Below are positions 45,129-53,417 of a stretch of 64,000 nt of DNA, in pieces. Position numbers and translations under genes: made by a program. The stretch spans positions 124,001-188,000 of the forward strand of contig VHBO01000001.1 of NCBI GenBank assembly GCA_016871895.1. The letters run 5' to 3'. Each line of letters begins with the position of its first letter. The first letter of the stretch is position 1. Origin of the DNA: Gemmatimonadota bacterium. Its GTDB lineage: Bacteria; Gemmatimonadota; Gemmatimonadetes; Gemmatimonadales; Gemmatimonadaceae. The notes below the pieces were generated by a model. It was not told the DNA's origin, made no database searches, and saw only the letters and a list, made by a program, of their open reading frames with translations.

Positions 45129-46073
45129 TTAGTGCAGCGCCTCGACGATCGCAGGGGTCTCGCCTGACTCACTGACGACCCGGACCGTGTCACCTGGCGG
45201 CACCTCCCGCCGCACCATCGCGATCGCGAGCGATCCCTCCGCCGTGCTGACGCTCGAGCGCACGTCCCCGACCTCTGTCCCTGCCGCATCGCGGACCACC
45301 GCGCCCACCGCGAGCGGCGAGGTCGCGCGCAGGCGCCGCAGCAGGCGATTCACATGGCCGCGGAAGTGGATGCGGGCCACGACCTCCTGCCCGGTGTAGC
45401 ACCCCTTCGCGAAGGCGAGCGCGCCGAGCGAGTCGAGCGCCGCTTCCTGTGCGATCGTCTCCTCGGTCATATCGATGCCCCATGTGGGCACGCCGGCCAG
45501 GATCCGCTCCGTCTCGAGCGCACCGGCCGCGGCGGTCGCCCACCCGGCAGCGGAGAGCGCCCCGATGAGCGACTCGATGGTCGTCGTCGGGCCGATGACC
45601 TCGAACCCCGGCGCCGCGCAGGCGGGGCTCCGCACGACGACGACCGGCGTGCCATCGACGGTGCCGTGCCGACCCGCCATCGGCGCGAGCGCCTCCAGTT
45701 CGTCCACGGCACAGGCGACCTGCGGTGCGAGGGCGGCCGCCGCCCCCGCGCCGTGGACACCGACCGCGAGCGAGGTCGAGGAGAGATCGGTCACGGTGGC
45801 GAGTCGCGGGTTCACATACTTCCGGAGCATCGCGAGGAGGCCGGGGAGCGCCGCGCCATCGGTGTCGAGAAGGAAACGGTCCTCGTCCCGCAGTACACGA
45901 AGGAGCGCGATGACGCGCCCCTTCGCGGTGAGCGCGGCGGCCCATTGGCCCGCCCCCTCGGCGAGCGTGCTCACGTCATTCGTCAGCAGGCCGTTGAGGA
46001 CGGCCGTCGCTTGCGGGCCCCGCACCTCGAGGCGCCCACGCGCCGGGCGCGGCGCGAGGAAGGACGCCGTCAC
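45129..46073 (-). CDS. ygfZ: YgfZ/GcvT-like folate-binding Fe-S maintenance protein
   Basis: 314 residues from a GTG overlapping the HAD gene stop (GTGA); the 897-residue track ORF is a read-through. GcvT-like fold with LNGLLTNDVSTLAEGAGQWA at the N-terminus and the YgfZ signature KGCYTGQEVVARIHFRG (conserved Cys) at about residue 225. Family role: tetrahydrofolate-dependent support of certain iron-sulfur enzymes. It ends a five-gene leftward chain starting with glcD, whose GlcF subunit carries Fe-S clusters, which may explain the grouping. Confidence 0.93.
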   Translation of the reverse strand: MTASFLAPRPARGRLEVRGPQATAVLNGLLTNDVSTLAEGAGQWAAALTAKGRVIALLRVLRDEDRFLLDTDGAALPGLLAMLRKYVNPRLATVTDLSSTSLAVGVHGAGAAAALAPQVACAVDELEALAPMAGRHGTVDGTPVVVVRSPACAAPGFEVIGPTTTIESLIGALSAAGWATAAAGALETERILAGVPTWGIDMTEETIAQEAALDSLGALAFAKGCYTGQEVVARIHFRGHVNRLLRRLRATSPLAVGAVVRDAAGTEVGDVRSSVSTAEGSLAIAMVRREVPPGDTVRVVSESGETPAIVEALH

Positions 46074-46753
46074 GGGCTCGCGGCGTCCGTCGCGAACGAG
46101 CGGAGCCGTTCCGGGGTGAGGTCGGCGATCGATTCGAGCCAGGCATCGGCTTCGAGCGCCTCGTGCGCCGGAATCGGGCCCACCCCGACGCACCGGAGGC
46201 CGGCGGTCCGCGCGCCGCGGATCCCGACGACGTGATCCTCCACGGCGATTCCCCGCAGCCGCTGGCCCGGGAAGAGCTGCCCGACGCGGTCCAGCGCCAC
46301 CTCCCAGGGGGCGTGAGCGGGCTTCCCCTGCGCCGCGTCCTCGAGGGCGATGACGGGCCGGAAGAGCGCCTCGAGGCCGGCGAGCGCGAGGAGGAACTCG
46401 ACCTCGCGCCGTGAGGCGCGCGTCACGATCGAGAGTCGGCAATGCGAGGTGAGGCGTTCCAGCGTCGCCTTCGCGGCGGGATGCACGAGGATGCCTTTCC
46501 CGATGCGGGCCGCGAAGGCGCGCTCGGCGCGCAGGCGACCGAGCTCCACCGCCGTCTCGTCCTCGACGGCGCCCAACACGCGGCGGGCACGGCGGACTGA
46601 TGCCTCCACCGGATGACCGCGCGCGGCGGCCGCGGCCTCGCCCGTGAGCGTCAGCCCTTCTCCCTCGAGCGCGCTGGCGAGCGCGGTCAGTCGCACCGCT
46701 TCGGTGTCGACGACCACCCCCTCGAGCTCCACGCAGACGACCGGGACGTCCAT
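46070..46753 (-). CDS. HAD-superfamily protein with altered catalytic aspartates
   Basis: 227 residues resembling phosphoglycolate-phosphatase/beta-phosphoglucomutase-like HADs. Motif I, normally DxDGxxxD, reads CVELEGVVVDTEA: both Asp positions are Glu. Motif II (IVTRASR), motif III Lys (QGKPAHAPWEVAL) and motif IV region (IAVEDHVVGIRGARTAG) are kept. The nucleophilic Asp is essential in known members, so activity is doubtful. Location directly after glycolate oxidase genes suggests descent from a phosphoglycolate phosphatase. Ends with a GTGA overlap with ygfZ. Confidence 0.85.
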   Translation of the reverse strand: MDVPVVCVELEGVVVDTEAVRLTALASALEGEGLTLTGEAAAAARGHPVEASVRRARRVLGAVEDETAVELGRLRAERAFAARIGKGILVHPAAKATLERLTSHCRLSIVTRASRREVEFLLALAGLEALFRPVIALEDAAQGKPAHAPWEVALDRVGQLFPGQRLRGIAVEDHVVGIRGARTAGLRCVGVGPIPAHEALEADAWLESIADLTPERLRSFATDAASP

Positions 46754-46762
46754 CCGCGAATC

Positions 46763-48055
46763 CTAATCGCGCCGGGTTCCCCGGGCGTAGTCGGCATCGA
46801 GCAGTTCCACCGGGTGGCGGGCCACCACCGGCGAGCCGGTCAGCGTGAGCCCGCCGCCGATCTGCATCAGGCAGCCGGGGTTTCCCGTGGCGACCACCTC
46901 TGCGCCGCTCTCGGCGATGCGTCGCAGTTTCGGCGCGAGCACCCGCTCCGCCACCTCGGGTTGCGTGAGGTTGAAGATCCCCGCGGAACCGCAGCACTGG
47001 TCCGCCTCCGCGAGCGGGACCGACCGGATCCCGCCCGCCGCCCGCAGCACGGCGAGTGGCGGATCGACGATGCGCTGTCCGTGCTGGAGGTGACAGGGCG
47101 CGTCGTAGGCGACGCGGCGTGGGGCGCCGATCGGCGCCGTGGGGGTCGGGCCGGCGGCGGCGAGGAGTGCCGAGACGTCGCGCACGGTCGCGGCGAAGGT
47201 CGCTGCGCGCGCGGCCCACGCGGGATCGTCGGCGAGGAGGTGCGCGTACTCCGTGAGCATCGCGCCGCAACCGGCGGAGTTGACCACCACCGACGCGGCC
47301 CCGCACGACTCGAAGGCGGTGATGTTCGTTCGGGCGAGTGCGCGCGCCGTCTCGAGGTCGCCGGCGTGCGCGTGCAGGGCGCCACAGCAGACCTGGCCCG
47401 GCGTCGACCGCATCCGATACCCGTTCACGGTGAGCGTCCGCTCCGTCGCGCGGTTCACCGGGTGGAAGAGCCCTTCCATCACGCAGCCGGTGAGCAGCGT
47501 CGCCTCGCCACGCTGGCCATCGCCCGTGGCGGCCCAATTCGCTGCGTCGGGCCGCGCGGTGGACGCGAGCATCGCGAAGGGCATCCCGAGCCGCGCGGGG
47601 AGCGCACGGGCGAGCCATCCGGCGACACCGCTCGCGCGGACGAGGCGTGCCGCCGCGAGGGCGGGGCGTAGCGCCCACTCGCGAGCGAAGACGCCCAGGA
47701 TCAACCGCGCTACGAGCGGGAGCGGCCGGTGTGTCGTGAGCGTCGCGCGCGTCGCCTCGAGCAGCCGACCGTAGGGCACGCCGCTCGGGCACGCGGTCTC
47801 GCACCCGCGGCAACCGAGGCACTGATCGAAGTGGCGTCCCACGTCGGGATCGTCGGGACGGACCGTGCCGTCGAGCAGCGTCTGCATCAACAGGAGCCGT
47901 CCGCGCGGCGAATCGTTCTCGTCGTCGAGCGCGAGATAGGTCGGGCAGGCGGGGAGGCAGAAGCCGCAGTGCACGCAGGCGTCGAGCCCCGCGCGCTCCT
48001 GCGCGAGCGGCGTCCCGGGGAGCGCGCAGGGGCGCGACACGGCGTCCGTGGTCAT
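46763..48055 (-). CDS. glcF: Glycolate oxidase iron-sulfur subunit
   Basis: 430 residues from MTTDAVSRPC, overlapping the glcE stop (ATGA). Two ferredoxin motifs: CVHCGFCLPACPTYL (about 27) and CLGCRGCETACPSGVPYG (about 78). Two CCG-type domains follow: GQVCCGALHAHAG with SAGCGAMLTEYAHLL, and APCHLQHGQRI with QCCGSAGIFNLTQPE, as in GlcF and heterodisulfide-reductase-like subunits. Role: passes electrons from glycolate oxidation by GlcD/E to the membrane quinone pool. Confidence 0.96.
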   Translation of the reverse strand: MTTDAVSRPCALPGTPLAQERAGLDACVHCGFCLPACPTYLALDDENDSPRGRLLLMQTLLDGTVRPDDPDVGRHFDQCLGCRGCETACPSGVPYGRLLEATRATLTTHRPLPLVARLILGVFAREWALRPALAAARLVRASGVAGWLARALPARLGMPFAMLASTARPDAANWAATGDGQRGEATLLTGCVMEGLFHPVNRATERTLTVNGYRMRSTPGQVCCGALHAHAGDLETARALARTNITAFESCGAASVVVNSAGCGAMLTEYAHLLADDPAWAARAATFAATVRDVSALLAAAGPTPTAPIGAPRRVAYDAPCHLQHGQRIVDPPLAVLRAAGGIRSVPLAEADQCCGSAGIFNLTQPEVAERVLAPKLRRIAESGAEVVATGNPGCLMQIGGGLTLTGSPVVARHPVELLDADYARGTRRD

Positions 48056-48963
48056 TCGGGATCCCCGAGCAGGCCGGGATTCAGGATCCCGGATGGGTCG
48101 AACTGTGCGCGCACCCGGCGGGCGAGCGGTGTCCACGGCCACGCGAGGGCAGGGGACGACGGCGCGTCGACGAGACGCACGCGATCCCAGATCTCGGTGG
48201 CGACCGGCGCCATCGTCCCGCACCCGCGGAGCGTCTCACGCGCACTCTCCACCGCGGCGCGATTCCCGCCGAGGCGCACGAGCCAGCCCTCGCCGTCGAG
48301 TCCCTTTGATGCGCCATCGGTGCGGTGCACCGCCAGCGGGAGATGTGGGCCCCGCGCGAACGCGTGCAGGCGCGCCGCGTCACCGTCGTTGATCCACCAC
48401 GATTCATCGACGGATGGTCGTGCCCGGAGGCGGAGATGCAGTGTCGTGAGGATCGCCAGTGTGCCCCAGCTCCCTGTGAAGAGACGCGTGAGGTCGAAGC
48501 CCGCGACGTTCTTCACGACCCGTCCACCCGGGGAGATCCGCTGCGCGCGCCCGTCGACCGCCTCGAGCCCGAGGACGAGTTGGCGCGGACGCCCGAGTCG
48601 CTCGGCGAATGGACCCGCTGTCGCGGTCGCGATCGTCGCGCCCACCGTGCCGGCATCGTCGCCCCAGGGGAGGAGGGGACACCACTGCCCGTTCGCCCCC
48701 GTGGCCTCGTCGAGTTCCGCGAGGGTCGTACCGGCGCCGCAGCTCAGCGTGAGGTCCCCCGGGGTGTAGTGCGAGATCCCGCGGAGCGCGGAGCATCGCA
48801 CCGTGATCGTCGCGCGCACCGGATGCCCCGCCGCGGGCCACTGCTCAGCCCCCGCGATGCGGAGCGGGCGTGTGGTCGCGACGGCGTCGCGCACGACGTC
48901 GACCATCGCGTCGACGCTCGTTGGCGTGACGGTGACCGAGGAGGTGGTCGGTGCGCCGGTCAC
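48052..48963 (-). CDS. glcE: Glycolate oxidase FAD-binding subunit
   Basis: 303 residues, GTG start. Shorter PCMH-type FAD-binding relative of GlcD: LRIAGAEQW, ISHYTPGDLTLSCGAGTTL, WCPLLPWGDDAGTVGATIATA, RISPGGRVVKNVAGFDLTRL and SWGTLAILTTLHLRLR. Ends with FDPSGILNPGLL like GlcE. Second flavoprotein subunit of the glycolate oxidase complex. Lies 28 nt after glcD and overlaps glcF by 4 nt. Confidence 0.95.
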   Translation of the reverse strand: MTGAPTTSSVTVTPTSVDAMVDVVRDAVATTRPLRIAGAEQWPAAGHPVRATITVRCSALRGISHYTPGDLTLSCGAGTTLAELDEATGANGQWCPLLPWGDDAGTVGATIATATAGPFAERLGRPRQLVLGLEAVDGRAQRISPGGRVVKNVAGFDLTRLFTGSWGTLAILTTLHLRLRARPSVDESWWINDGDAARLHAFARGPHLPLAVHRTDGASKGLDGEGWLVRLGGNRAAVESARETLRGCGTMAPVATEIWDRVRLVDAPSSPALAWPWTPLARRVRAQFDPSGILNPGLLGDPE

Positions 48964-48991
48964 GGGCGGCTCCCGGCGAGCTCGGCGCCGC

Positions 48992-50410
48992 TCACGCGAC
49001 CCCCCGTCGGCCTGCGGGCACCGCGTGCCATTCGCGACAGGCGTGGACGGGGACCGCCTTCCCGGGGTTCGCCCGCCGCCCCGGGTCGAAGACCTCGCGC
49101 AGGCGACACATCGCGTCGAGCGTCTCGGGGGTGAAGAGCGCGTCCATGTAGCCGAGCTTGTCGATGCCGACGCCGTGCTCCCCGGTGATCGAGCCGCCCG
49201 CCGCGATACAGGCGGTCATGATCTCGGACATCGCGGCGTGCACGCGCGCGGCTTCCGCCGGGTCGTCGGTGTCACACGGGATATTCGGGTGCAGGTTGCC
49301 GTCGCCGGCGTGGAAGACGTTGCAGACGCGGACGCCGTGGCGCACACCGATCCCTTCGATCGTACGCAGGAGTTCGGCGAGCCGGGTGCGCGGCACGACG
49401 GCGTCCTGCACCACGAGATGCGGGGCGATGCGCCCCATCGCGCCGAAGGCCTTCTTCCGCCCCTGCCAGAGGCGGGCGCGGTCGGCGGGGTCGTGAGCCA
49501 CACGCACCCCACGCGCCCCGGCGTCCCGCAGCAGCGCCGTTAGGTGTGTGACATCCGCCTCCACGCCATCGGCAGCGCCATCCACCTCGACCAGGAGCAC
49601 CGCCGCCGCATCTCGCGGATAGCCGGCGGCATAGACGCTCGACTCCACCGCGCCGATGGTCGCAGCATCCATCAGTTCGAGCGCGGCGGGGACGATTCCT
49701 GCCGCCACGACCTGTGAGGTCGCGTCCGCGGCGGTATCGACCGAGGTGAAGTCCGCGAGGAGGGTGACGATCCGCTCGGGGTCGGGGGTGAGGCGGACGG
49801 TGACGTCGACGACGACGCCGAAGCACCCTTCGCTCCCGACGAACGCCCCGAGGAGGTCGTAGCCGCCCTCGTCGCCGCGGTCGAGCGTGACGACCTCACC
49901 GTCGGGGAGCACGATCGTCGCCGCGACGACGTGGTCGAGCGTGACGCCGTACTTGAGGCAGTGCGGCCCGCCGGCGTTCTCGGCGATGTTGCCGCCGATG
50001 GTGCACGCCGCCTGCGAGGAGGGATCGGGGGCGTAGTGGAGGCCGTGCGGCGCGGCCGCGCGGGTGAGCGTCGCGTTCACGACGCCGGGCTCCACCGTCG
50101 CGGTGCGCGCCACGGGGTCGAGCGCGAGGATGCGGCGCATCCGGTGCAGGCCGACGAGGGTGATGCCGTCGGCGAGGGCGCCGCCGGAGAGTCCGGTGCC
50201 GGCGCCACGCGCCACGAATGGCGCATCGTGGGCGGCGAGCACCCGGATCACGCCGATCAGCTCGTCAGGCGTGGCGGGGAAGACCGCGAGCGATGGGAGG
50301 GCGCGGAGCCCGGGTAGCGCGTCCGAGCGGTAGACGTGCAGGGTCGCGGGACGCGCGAGCACCTGCGCGCCACCGACGACATCGGCGAGGGCCGCGGCGA
50401 GCGAGGACAC
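48992..50410 (-). CDS. glcD: Glycolate oxidase FAD-linked subunit
   Basis: 472 residues, GTG start at 50410. FAD-binding PCMH domain: FVARGAGTGLSGGALADGI, YAPDPSSQAACTIGGNIAENA, GAFVGSEGCFGVVVDVTVRL. C-terminal cap with VFHAGDGNLHPNI, GSITGEHGVGIDK and REVFDPGRRANPGKA. Role: oxidises glycolate (or lactate-type 2-hydroxyacids) to glyoxylate. TAGGTT stands exactly 6 nt before the GTG, so the glc operon may be transcribed leaderless. Order glcD-glcE-glcF-HAD-ygfZ. Confidence 0.96.
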   Translation of the reverse strand: MSSLAAALADVVGGAQVLARPATLHVYRSDALPGLRALPSLAVFPATPDELIGVIRVLAAHDAPFVARGAGTGLSGGALADGITLVGLHRMRRILALDPVARTATVEPGVVNATLTRAAAPHGLHYAPDPSSQAACTIGGNIAENAGGPHCLKYGVTLDHVVAATIVLPDGEVVTLDRGDEGGYDLLGAFVGSEGCFGVVVDVTVRLTPDPERIVTLLADFTSVDTAADATSQVVAAGIVPAALELMDAATIGAVESSVYAAGYPRDAAAVLLVEVDGAADGVEADVTHLTALLRDAGARGVRVAHDPADRARLWQGRKKAFGAMGRIAPHLVVQDAVVPRTRLAELLRTIEGIGVRHGVRVCNVFHAGDGNLHPNIPCDTDDPAEAARVHAAMSEIMTACIAAGGSITGEHGVGIDKLGYMDALFTPETLDAMCRLREVFDPGRRANPGKAVPVHACREWHAVPAGRRGVA

Positions 50411-50416
50411 GCCGGG

Positions 50417-50422
50417 AACCTA
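50417..50422 (-). promoter_or_regulatory. -10-like TAGGTT, leaderless start of glcD
   Basis: TAGGTT ends 6 nt before the GTG of glcD and directly follows a long hairpin on its upstream side. Confidence 0.5.
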
Positions 50423-50424
50423 GG

Positions 50425-50460
50425 CGAACGGGGCCCGGATTCGCATCCGGACCCCGTTCG
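50425..50460 (-). terminator. 16-bp hairpin after the RpoD-type sigma gene
   Basis: CGAACGGGGcCCGGAT pairs with ATCCGGaCCCCGTTCG around a TCGC loop with one mismatch. It lies about 50 nt beyond the sigma stop and 2 nt before the glcD -10, so it separates the two units. No U-tract. Confidence 0.65.
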
Positions 50461-50509
50461 TCGTCATGGCGCGAAGACCGGGCACGCCACGCTCAGTCGT
50501 GCGTGCGGG

Positions 50510-51403
50510 TCAGGTGACCGCCCAGAACCCCGCGAGCGACCGTCCCTCGGGGCAGGTGCGGAGCTTCTCGAACGCCCGCTCGCGGATCTGCCGGATCCGC
50601 TCGCGCGTCACGCCCATCAGCGCGCCGATGCGCTCAAGGGTCATCGCCTCGGCGCCCTCGTCGAGCCCGTAGTAGAGGTTGAGGATCTTCCGCTCGCGCG
50701 GCGTCAGGTACTGCCGGAAGACCTTGTCGATGCATTCCCGCATCAGGTTCACATCGGTCTTCTCCTCGATCTCCACGCCATCGGCGCCGGCGAAGCGCTC
50801 GCCGAGGGAGCTCGCCTCGCGGTCGGAGCGATCGACCGGGGCGTCGAGCGACACCTCCGTCGACGACATCTGCCGCGCCGCGCGCACCTGGTCCGGCGAC
50901 TCCTCGAGCATCCGACCCAGCTCCGAGTCGGTCGGGTCACGACGGAGCACCTGCGCGAGCACCATCTCGGCGCGCGAGAGGCGGATGAGCTGCGAATTCT
51001 GATTGAGTGGGATGCGGACCGAGCGCGTCTGCTCGGCGAGCGCCTTCAGCACCGCCTGACGCACCCACCACACGGCGTACGAGATGAATTTCACGCCCTG
51101 GTCGGGATCGAACTTCCGCACCGCCTTGAGCAGCCCCTCGTTGCCGATCGCGACGAGCTCCGAGAGGTCGAGGCCGTGCCCCTGGTACTTCTTCACGTAG
51201 CTGATCACGAACCGGAGGTTCGCGGTGACGAGGCGCTCGGCGGCCTCTTCGTCACCCTTCTGCGCGAGCCGCGCCAGGCGCCGCTCCTCGGCGGCATCGG
51301 TGATCAGCGGGAGCTTCTGGATGTCGAGCAGGTACTGGTCGAACGCGGAGGACGGCGCGGAACGGAAATACGTCCGGGACCTCGACTCGCTGGCGGGCTG
51401 CAT
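50510..51403 (-). CDS. RpoD/SigA-type sigma-70 factor (short form)
   Basis: 297 residues. Region 1.2 (FDQYLLDIQKLPLITDAAEE), 2.1-2.4 (VTANLRFVISYVKKYQGHGL, FDPDQGVKFISYAVWWVRQA, ALAEQTRSVRIPLNQ), 3.0-3.2 and 4.2 (MTLERIGALMGVTRERIRQI) are all present. It lacks the large N-terminal region 1.1 and non-conserved insert of E. coli RpoD, like the short primary sigmas of several non-proteobacterial phyla. It is a primary or RpoS-like group 2 sigma. Own promoter TTGACC-N18-TAGGGT with a stem-loop at the predicted mRNA 5' end. Confidence 0.95.
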   Translation of the reverse strand: MQPASESRSRTYFRSAPSSAFDQYLLDIQKLPLITDAAEERRLARLAQKGDEEAAERLVTANLRFVISYVKKYQGHGLDLSELVAIGNEGLLKAVRKFDPDQGVKFISYAVWWVRQAVLKALAEQTRSVRIPLNQNSQLIRLSRAEMVLAQVLRRDPTDSELGRMLEESPDQVRAARQMSSTEVSLDAPVDRSDREASSLGERFAGADGVEIEEKTDVNLMRECIDKVFRQYLTPRERKILNLYYGLDEGAEAMTLERIGALMGVTRERIRQIRERAFEKLRTCPEGRSLAGFWAVT

Positions 51404-51482
51404 ACCGACCCCAATGGACCGCGTGTAGGAGAATTCGGCGCCGGGAGGACGCCACTCGAACCGCTCTGCCGGGACGACGGAC

Positions 51483-51506
51483 CTGACAGGTCGGCCACCC
51501 TGTCAG
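51483..51506 (-). promoter_or_regulatory. Inverted repeat at the 5' end of the sigma transcript
   Basis: CTGACAGG and CCTGTCAG (8-nt arms, 8-nt spacer) begin 7 nt after the -10 box, so the RNA would start with a stem-loop, or the DNA site could bind a dimeric repressor at +1. Confidence 0.5.
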
Positions 51507-51513
51507 ACAACCC

Positions 51514-51543
51514 ACCCTACAAGCGTCCGGGGAAATCGGTCAA
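51514..51543 (-). promoter_or_regulatory. Promoter of the RpoD-type sigma gene
   Basis: TTGACC (51538-51543), 18-nt spacer, TAGGGT (51514-51519) on the minus strand. It predicts an untranslated leader of about 100 nt. Confidence 0.6.
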
Positions 51544-51588
51544 CACCCAAAAACCGTGCCAAACCGACAGCGTCGCGCCTCTAACGCG

Positions 51589-51615
51589 CCATCTCGTTGC
51601 TGTGCAACGAGATGG
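51589..51615 (-). terminator. Perfect 12-bp hairpin after aroB
   Basis: CCATCTCGTTGC-TGT-GCAACGAGATGG begins 7 nt after the aroB stop. Stem and loop are terminator-like; a U-tract is missing. Confidence 0.6.
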
Positions 51616-51621
51616 AATGCC

Positions 51622-52707
51622 TCACATTTCTGTGAGGGCTCGGAGGACGTCGGTGTCCGGGACGGGGATGACGAAGCCCGAGGCGGCGCCGGCCATCGCG
51701 CCGATCGTCTCCGGGAGCGCGTACCCGACCTGTCCGCCGGCGGCTTTCTTGTCCGCCCGGGTGGCCGCGACGATCGCGTCGGGTCGCAGCGTCGACGGCC
51801 CTCGCGTGGGGAGCCCGAGCGCGTCACACGCGGCGGCGATCCGGTCGGCGACACCGTCGCGTGTCACGCCGAGACGCTCGCCGAGCCGCGCCTCCGCGAC
51901 CATCCCGATGGCGACGGCGGCGCCGTGCGGGATCGTGTAGTCGCTGAGCCGCTCGAGCGCGTGGCCGATGGTGTGGCCGAAGTTCAGGACGCGGCGGCGT
52001 CCGCGGTCCTCGGGATCCTCCTCGACGATCGCGGCCTTGATCTCGACCGAGCGCGCGATGAGGGCGTCCGCGACGGCCGATGGGAAGGGCGTGCGATCGA
52101 GCGCCGCGGAGAGGTGCGTCGTGATCCACTCGACGTGCGCGGCGTCGGCGACGATGCCGTGCTTCAGCGCCTCGGCGGCGCCGTGGCGCCGATCGGCGGG
52201 CGGGAGCGTATCGAGCCAGCGCGGGTCGATGAGGACGAGCTCGGGGTGGTGCAGGGCGCCGACGAGATTCTTGCCGTGCGGGGTATCGACGCCGGTCTTC
52301 CCGCCAATCGCCGCGTCAACCATCGCCAGCAGTGACGTCGGGACCAGGACCGTGGGGACGCCGCGCGCGAAGGTCGCCGCGACGAAGCCCGCGAGGTCGG
52401 TCGTGACCCCACCGCCGACGGCGACGATCACCGTGTCGCGCCCGAGGCCGGCGGCGTGCAGCGTATCGGTGACGGCGGCCCAGGTGGCGCGGGTCTTCGT
52501 CGCCTCGCCCGAGGGGATCGGGCACCAGACCGTCTCGGGCGGGAGTCCCGCGCGGAGCGTCGGGCCGTGCAGCGCGTCGACGGTCGCGTCGATCACGACC
52601 GCGAGGCGGTGTCGGGGCCAGGCCGACGTGAGGCGCGAGCCGAGCGCGGGGCCGAGGCCCGGCGCGACCTCTAGCCGCGCGCCGTGGAGCGTGCGCGCGG
52701 TCGGCAT
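51622..52707 (-). CDS. aroB: 3-dehydroquinate synthase
   Basis: 361 residues. NAD/substrate motifs: PIPSGEATKTRATWAAVTD, VAVGGGVTTDLAGFVAATFA, VPTSLLAMVDAAIGGKTGVD, GKNLVGALHHPELVLID, zinc ligands in GAAEALKHGIV and NFGHTIGHALE, plus PHGAAVAIGM. Role: second step of the shikimate pathway, DAHP to 3-dehydroquinate. Starts 1 nt after the cobalamin adenosyltransferase stop, so the two are co-transcribed from the leaderless promoter at 53267. Confidence 0.98.
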   Translation of the reverse strand: MPTARTLHGARLEVAPGLGPALGSRLTSAWPRHRLAVVIDATVDALHGPTLRAGLPPETVWCPIPSGEATKTRATWAAVTDTLHAAGLGRDTVIVAVGGGVTTDLAGFVAATFARGVPTVLVPTSLLAMVDAAIGGKTGVDTPHGKNLVGALHHPELVLIDPRWLDTLPPADRRHGAAEALKHGIVADAAHVEWITTHLSAALDRTPFPSAVADALIARSVEIKAAIVEEDPEDRGRRRVLNFGHTIGHALERLSDYTIPHGAAVAIGMVAEARLGERLGVTRDGVADRIAAACDALGLPTRGPSTLRPDAIVAATRADKKAAGGQVGYALPETIGAMAGAASGFVIPVPDTDVLRALTEM

Positions 52708-52708
52708 C

Positions 52709-53260
52709 CTACCAGGTCACCTCGCCCGCACCGGCGCGACGGTTCGCGACGCGCGCGAGGACGAAGAGGAGGTCGGAGAGGCGGTTCAGGTAGACGACCA
52801 CGATCGGCGGCACCTCGGTCTCGTGCTGCAGGCGGATGACCGCGCGCTCGCTGCGACGGCAGACCGTGCGCGCCACGTGCAGGGCGGCGGCCTTCGGCGT
52901 CCCGCCGGGGAGGATGAACGCCTTCAGCGGCTCGAGTTCCTGCTCGCCGTCGTCGATCGCCTGCTCGAGCTGGGCGACGCGGGCGTCGGAGATGCGTGCC
53001 TTCTCGAGCTGCTCCCACATCTTCGCGGGGTCGGGGGTCGCGAGGAGCGCCCCGAGGGCGAAGAGGTCGCGCTGGACGGGGGCGAGCACCTCGTCGATGC
53101 GCGGCATCATCTCGATCGAGCGGGCGAGCCCGATCGTCGCGTTGAGTTCGTCGACCTCGCCGTACGCCTCGACGCGCGGATGGTCCTTCGCGACGCGGCC
53201 GCCGCCGAAGAGTCCCGTGTCGCCGTCGTCGCCGGTCTTCGTGTAGATCTTGAGCGTCAT
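52709..53260 (-). CDS. PduO-type cob(I)alamin adenosyltransferase
   Basis: 183 residues. N-terminal ATP-binding loop KIYTKTGDDGDTGLFGGGRV, VEAYGEVDELNATIGLAR, and C-terminal FILPGGTPKAAALHVARTVCRR with RAV and YLNRLSDLLFVLAR, all hallmark PduO motifs. Role: transfers adenosyl from ATP to cob(I)alamin, making coenzyme B12. Implies use of imported or salvaged B12 together with MetH. ATG preceded at 6 nt by TAGATT. First gene of a two-gene unit with aroB. Confidence 0.97.
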   Translation of the reverse strand: MTLKIYTKTGDDGDTGLFGGGRVAKDHPRVEAYGEVDELNATIGLARSIEMMPRIDEVLAPVQRDLFALGALLATPDPAKMWEQLEKARISDARVAQLEQAIDDGEQELEPLKAFILPGGTPKAAALHVARTVCRRSERAVIRLQHETEVPPIVVVYLNRLSDLLFVLARVANRRAGAGEVTW

Positions 53261-53266
53261 CCCCGC

Positions 53267-53272
53267 AATCTA
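53267..53272 (-). promoter_or_regulatory. -10-like TAGATT, leaderless start of PduO-aroB unit
   Basis: TAGATT is spaced 6 nt from the ATG at 53260, the same geometry as at four other starts in the window. Confidence 0.5.
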
Positions 53273-53417
53273 ACGGGCGGGGGGGTGGATGCCGGGCAGG
53301 AGGCTCACGGAGGCGGGCTCCTGCCGGTGCGGCGGCGAGATGGAGGTTTCCGGAAGGGCGCAATAGAAGGGGGAACCGCGGTTGCCCTCTATGGTCGTGA
53401 CGGGCGAGATTTGCCGT

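Noticed and set aside
46074-47822. N-terminal extension of the 897-aa ORF in the ygfZ frame
   Set aside because: Runs out of frame through glcF and the HAD gene; the real YgfZ starts at the GTG at 46073.
51589-51615. Perfect 12-bp palindrome as an attachment or recombination site
   Set aside because: Lies 7 nt after aroB and no integrase or element boundary is nearby; a terminator-like hairpin is simpler.
53295-53325. Inverted repeat GGCAGGAG-N15-CTCCTGCC upstream of the FNR gene
   Set aside because: The long spacer and GC-rich context make chance likely, and it is too far from a convincing promoter to call an operator.
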